Shown here piece after piece: positions 61,078 to 64,000 of a DNA stretch of 64,000 nt (position 1 is the first letter of the stretch; each line of letters starts with the position of its first letter). The stretch lies in NCBI RefSeq assembly GCF_021206925.1, contig NZ_JAJPRF010000001.1:310001-374000 (forward strand), read 5' to 3'. The position numbers and the translations under genes are program-made. The notes under the pieces are model-generated. The model saw only the letters and a list, made by a program, of their open reading frames with translations. It had not been told where the DNA came from and did no database searches. The DNA comes from Rhodoflexus caldus (lineage in GTDB: Bacteria > Bacteroidota > Bacteroidia > Cytophagales > Thermoflexibacteraceae).

Positions 61078-61119
61078 TTACATTCAGACACTTAGATGTG
61101 TGCTTTAAAAAAAATTTTA

Positions 61120-61127
61120 CAAAGATA
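61120..61127 (-). promoter_or_regulatory. TAnnTTTG -7 box for the lpx run
   Basis: Reads TATCTTTG on the minus strand, 42 bases upstream of the lpxD ATG, in the 55-base gap after the HD hydrolase gene. It could give lpx its own promoter. Confidence 0.45.
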
Positions 61128-61132
61128 AACTT

Positions 61133-62362
61133 TTATTTAGGATGGCATAAAAAGTACTTCTTAACAATTTTCGAGAGAGCCTTAATGTTGGGTAAATCGG
61201 AGGCTTCGGCAACGTCTTTCAGTTCGCCGCGCCTTGTGGCAATCAGAATCCCCTCGTCTTTGGGTTGGTAAGCTGCATTGGTCAGTCTGCCGTAGGTAAC
61301 AAAGTATTCCGCATCGGCAAGGCTGATGCCCAATTCCTGTGCCCATTTTTTGCGCTCGGCTTTAATTTCTGCTTCGGGGATTTTCTCATCGCCCATGCGC
61401 ACTTTGTACAGTTTGCGGTTGAGCAGCATGTTGCTCAGGCGCGAAAGCACGGCATCGGATTCATACTGCCACATTTTAATACAAGCCCAGATGTCGTGGT
61501 CGTCCAGTAGGGCAAAGGCTTCTGCATATTTTTCATGGCTTATGAATACTTCCCAACTGACGCTTGTTTCAAAAAACAGCCGCAGCGCAGGGCTCGCAAA
61601 TACGGGCTTGCCTTCTGCAAACAATTTTCGGGCACGGCGGATGGCTTGGATGAGCATTTGCTCGGTGCTGACAGTGGTTTTGTGCAAATACACCTGCCAA
61701 TACATCAGCCGACGCGCTACCAGAAAGTTCTCGATGCTGTAAATGCCTTTTTCCGCCACTACGAGCTTGTCGTCTGCCACATCAAGCATTTTGATGATGC
61801 GTTCGGGATTGATAGCGCCTTCCTGCACGCCCGTAAAGAAACTGTCGCGTTGCAAGTAGTCCAGTCTGTCCATATCTAACTGGCTGGAAACCAGTTGATG
61901 GAAGAACTTGCGCGGATAAGAACCTTTAAATATTTGGAGCGCCAGCGAAAGTGCACCGTCCATCTGTTCATTGAGGCGCTCAATCATGAGCAGGGAGATG
62001 TCTTCGTGGTGTACTTTTTCCAGCAAGGCGGTTTCTAATGCGTGCGAAAACGGCCCATGCCCGATGTCGTGCAGCAGGATAGCTGCCAGTGCGGCTTCGT
62101 ATTCTGCATCCCAGATGTAGTGCCCTTTGGCGCGGAGGTTGTCTAAGGCAAGTGTCATCAGGTGCATAGCGCCCAGTGCATGATGGAAGCGGGTATGAAT
62201 GGCGCCGGGATAGACCTGTTCGGTCAGCCCTAATTGTTTGATACGGCGCAGGCGCTGAAACCACGGATGGTTGATTAAGTCAAATACCAACCTGTTGGGG
62301 ATGGTAATAAACCCGTGTACAGGGTCGTTGATGATGGTTTTGCGGCGTAGTTGTGCTGTCAT
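61133..62362 (-). CDS. HD-domain phosphohydrolase (dGTPase-like)
   Basis: A 409-residue cytoplasmic protein with an HD domain: NDPVHGFITIPNRLVFDLI, first His in HTRFHHALGAMHLM, HD pair in ILLHDIGHGPFSHALE, and the distal Asp in SSQLDMDRLDYLQRDS. Proteins of this type are dNTP or nucleotide hydrolases related to dGTPases and SAMHD1. It overlaps the PspA-like gene by four bases. Confidence 0.88.
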   Translation of the reverse strand: MTAQLRRKTIINDPVHGFITIPNRLVFDLINHPWFQRLRRIKQLGLTEQVYPGAIHTRFHHALGAMHLMTLALDNLRAKGHYIWDAEYEAALAAILLHDIGHGPFSHALETALLEKVHHEDISLLMIERLNEQMDGALSLALQIFKGSYPRKFFHQLVSSQLDMDRLDYLQRDSFFTGVQEGAINPERIIKMLDVADDKLVVAEKGIYSIENFLVARRLMYWQVYLHKTTVSTEQMLIQAIRRARKLFAEGKPVFASPALRLFFETSVSWEVFISHEKYAEAFALLDDHDIWACIKMWQYESDAVLSRLSNMLLNRKLYKVRMGDEKIPEAEIKAERKKWAQELGISLADAEYFVTYGRLTNAAYQPKDEGILIATRRGELKDVAEASDLPNIKALSKIVKKYFLCHPK

Positions 62363-63171
62363 TGACCGTCTTTATCGTCTTTGAGGCGGGCTTTCAGTTC
62401 TGCCAGTTCGTTGGCGAAGGGTGCATTTGCATCCGGTTCGGCCTGTGGGTTGAGCGGGCGCTCGGGCGTAGCCTGTACCTGCGATTTGAGCCTTTGGAGG
62501 TCGTTATGTACAGAGCCTTTGCTGTCTAAGCCCAAAATGCGGTCAATTTCGGCATCCAGGGAGGTTTGGCTGTTGGACAACTGATGGTAGGCATCTGCCA
62601 TGGCTTCCTGCTCGGTTACTTTTTCTTTGAGGTTGTCTAACAAGGCAAGCGTACCTTGTGTGTCGGTGCGGGAGAGGCGCTCTTGCAGCGAGCGTGTTGC
62701 CTGACTTACCTGTGCCCGTGCTTTGAGTGTTTTTACTTCACCTTCCCACTGGTCTATCTGCATTTTGAGCTGCATGGTCTGCTTCTCCAATTGCTTAACC
62801 ATTTGCTCGTAGGTTTGCAGCCCTTTTTCGCCTGCCTGCACCCGACGCATGATTTCGTCTTTCTTCATCAGCGCTTGGGTTGCCAACCGGTCGGCTTCGG
62901 CTTCTGTTATCAGGCCGTCGCGGGCTTTTTCCAGCAAAAGAATGGCTTTGCGCTCATATTCGTTGGCAACGCGCTTTTGGGCATCGCTTTCATGTTTGGC
63001 GCGGATGTAAATAGCTTTTACTTCTGCAAGGCTTTTCAGGCTTTCGCTCAGGTCGCCTTTCAGGTCGCGTATATTTTGCTCTGCGAGCAGGATGGGGTCT
63101 TCTGCCTGTTCAACTTTTTTCCCTACAAGGGCTTTTATCACGCGGATGATGCGGGCTAACAGTTCATTCAT
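62359..63171 (-). CDS. PspA/IM30-family membrane-maintenance protein
   Basis: A 270-residue coiled-coil protein that matches the PspA/Vipp1 family: N-terminal amphipathic helix (MNELLARIIRVIKALVGKKV, DPILLAEQNIRDLKGDL), long coiled coil (about 30-220), and a Pro-rich acidic tail of about 40 residues. Such proteins bind and stabilise membranes as ESCRT-III-like polymers. It overlaps DnaJ by four bases and the HD gene by four, so the three are translationally coupled. Confidence 0.85.
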   Translation of the reverse strand: MNELLARIIRVIKALVGKKVEQAEDPILLAEQNIRDLKGDLSESLKSLAEVKAIYIRAKHESDAQKRVANEYERKAILLLEKARDGLITEAEADRLATQALMKKDEIMRRVQAGEKGLQTYEQMVKQLEKQTMQLKMQIDQWEGEVKTLKARAQVSQATRSLQERLSRTDTQGTLALLDNLKEKVTEQEAMADAYHQLSNSQTSLDAEIDRILGLDSKGSVHNDLQRLKSQVQATPERPLNPQAEPDANAPFANELAELKARLKDDKDGQ

Positions 63172-63542
63172 TTGCCAAATTTTTTCTCGAAGTAGCTGTA
63201 TGCAATATTAATGCGTTGTGTGATTTGTATGGCAGTTTTTTGTTTGTCCGGTTCGTTAGGGAAGCGGTCGGGGTGATATTTTTTTACCATTAGTTTGTAG
63301 GCAGCCTTAATTTGCTCAAAAGTAGCCCCGGGTTGTACTTCCAGCGCCTGATAGTAGCCCAATTCTTCGGCAGAGTAGGCAGGTGGCGGAGGGGTTTGCT
63401 CATAAGCAGGTTCGGCGGCCGCTTTCCGCATTTGTTCTTGGTATTGTCTGTACAGTTCGCGCTCCAGCGAGTCCATCTGCGGCTCTTGCGACAGGGCATC
63501 TCCTATATTGGCGCGAATGATTTTAAAAATGCGGTCAAACAT
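63168..63542 (-). CDS. Small DnaJ-domain protein
   Basis: A 124-residue protein with an N-terminal helical region (FDRIFKIIRANIGDALSQE), a Pro-rich linker, and a C-terminal J domain (about 60-124) with the HPD motif in KYHPDRFPNEPDK. It would stimulate a DnaK-type chaperone, possibly to disassemble the adjacent PspA polymer. It overlaps the PspA gene by four bases. Confidence 0.85.
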   Translation of the reverse strand: MFDRIFKIIRANIGDALSQEPQMDSLERELYRQYQEQMRKAAAEPAYEQTPPPPAYSAEELGYYQALEVQPGATFEQIKAAYKLMVKKYHPDRFPNEPDKQKTAIQITQRINIAYSYFEKKFGK

Positions 63543-63581
63543 GGGTTGAATTTTTTAAGTGAGCATATTTCTATCGCTGTT

Positions 63582-64000
63582 TTACTGAATCTCCTCCTCA
63601 TCTGTCGGAATGTATATCCGGCTGTCGCGGTAAGGGATAACAGATTTATCTTTCTGTTTGGATTTACGACGTTTCTTTCCAAAAAGTTCCGATACGTGGT
63701 TGAAACTTCGGGTGTACATCATGCTTGCGCCTGTGGTGGCGTTTGCACCCAGCAGTGCAGCATTGAACGTATTGGAAATATTGCGGCGATACATTTTCAT
63801 GCGCACCCTGCCGTCTTGTGTGAGCAGGTATTCTACCGTCCAGTCGCCGGCGATGCTGCTGATGTTGGCCTGATTTTGCACGTTGGTAAAACTGCCGTCG
63901 CGGGTGATGCGCATCCGACCGTTCAGGAAGCTGTACGATAATCGCAATTGCATGGTATTCAGTGCATTGGCATCAAATCCGTTGAGGTCTATGTCCACCT
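63582..64000 (-). CDS. TamB-like protein, C-terminal part (runs off the window)
   Basis: The last ~139 residues of a larger protein. RLSYSFLNGRMRITRDGSFT, VEYLLTQDGRVRMKMYRRN, and the GASMMYTRSFNHVSELFGKK pattern resemble the DUF490 C-terminus of TamB translocation/assembly proteins in Bacteroidota. No start in the window (the frame continues past 64000). It ends 39 bases before the DnaJ gene. Confidence 0.65.
   Translation of the reverse strand, partial: VDIDLNGFDANALNTMQLRLSYSFLNGRMRITRDGSFTNVQNQANISSIAGDWTVEYLLTQDGRVRMKMYRRNISNTFNAALLGANATTGASMMYTRSFNHVSELFGKKRRKSKQKDKSVIPYRDSRIYIPTDEEEIQ

Noticed and set aside
1-64000. tRNA, rRNA, CRISPR arrays and insertion sequences
   Set aside because: I inspected the intergenic gaps by eye and saw no cloverleaf-like sequences, regularly spaced repeats or transposase genes; a dedicated scan could still find a diverged element.

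Overview
The window comes from a member of the Bacteroidota, most likely a Cytophagales-like genome of moderate GC. The evidence is a SusC/SusD pair, a fused LpxC-FabZ enzyme, a BlaI plus M56-peptidase/TonB pair, a Porin_10-type outer-membrane protein, DUF6089 and DUF4421 beta-barrel families, a GH3/serine-hydrolase fusion, and several TAnnTTTG promoter boxes of the Bacteroidota type. Coding is dense on both strands. I found no rRNA, tRNA, CRISPR array or intact insertion sequence.

Layout. 1-8.3 kb: an ATP-grasp protein (partial), an EnvC-like protein, hisB, a beta-barrel protein, an ABC exporter, then yajC, a YbbR protein, coaE and a two-gene cassette (CC-motif membrane protein and His-rich lipoprotein) behind a 25-bp palindrome. 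8.4-19.3 kb: a HAD phosphatase, susD/susC, the divergent GH3/serine hydrolase, hemE and a secreted esterase. 19.5-26.7 kb: a DUF115-like protein, an epimerase/TPR/ComA-like gene cluster, a secreted coiled-coil protein and a double-domain ABC permease. 26.9-28.9 kb: a horizontally acquired-looking restriction-modification pair. 28.9-33.5 kb: an acyl-CoA carboxylase subunit, a long intergenic region rich in hairpins, then blaI and its M56/TonB partner. 33.6-39.1 kb: rfbD, an M1 aminopeptidase and an M14 carboxypeptidase. 39.4-42.4 kb: an AT-rich four-gene TerB / coiled-coil membrane / vWA-lipoprotein / small secreted protein cassette. 42.6-50.9 kb: a porin, a dienelactone hydrolase, a MazF-type toxin with an unusually large partner, hemN, a RelE module, rsmI, DUF2452 and thyA. 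51.1-64 kb: a DUF4421 protein, a large SF1 helicase, a stand-alone GerE regulator, a lipoprotein, then a minus-strand envelope run (TamB-like C-terminus, DnaJ, PspA, HD hydrolase, lpxD, lpxC/fabZ, lpxA, ABC ATPase).

How it fits together. Much of the window serves the envelope: lipid A synthesis, peptidoglycan turnover, nutrient import, outer-membrane barrels and surface peptidases. Set into it are accessory modules with their own regulation. The strongest candidates for undescribed biology are the TerB/vWA cassette, the palindrome-controlled His-rich cassette (probably zinc), the MazF toxin with a 257-residue partner, and the methyltransferase with a degenerate nuclease-like tail beside a MjaI-like endonuclease.
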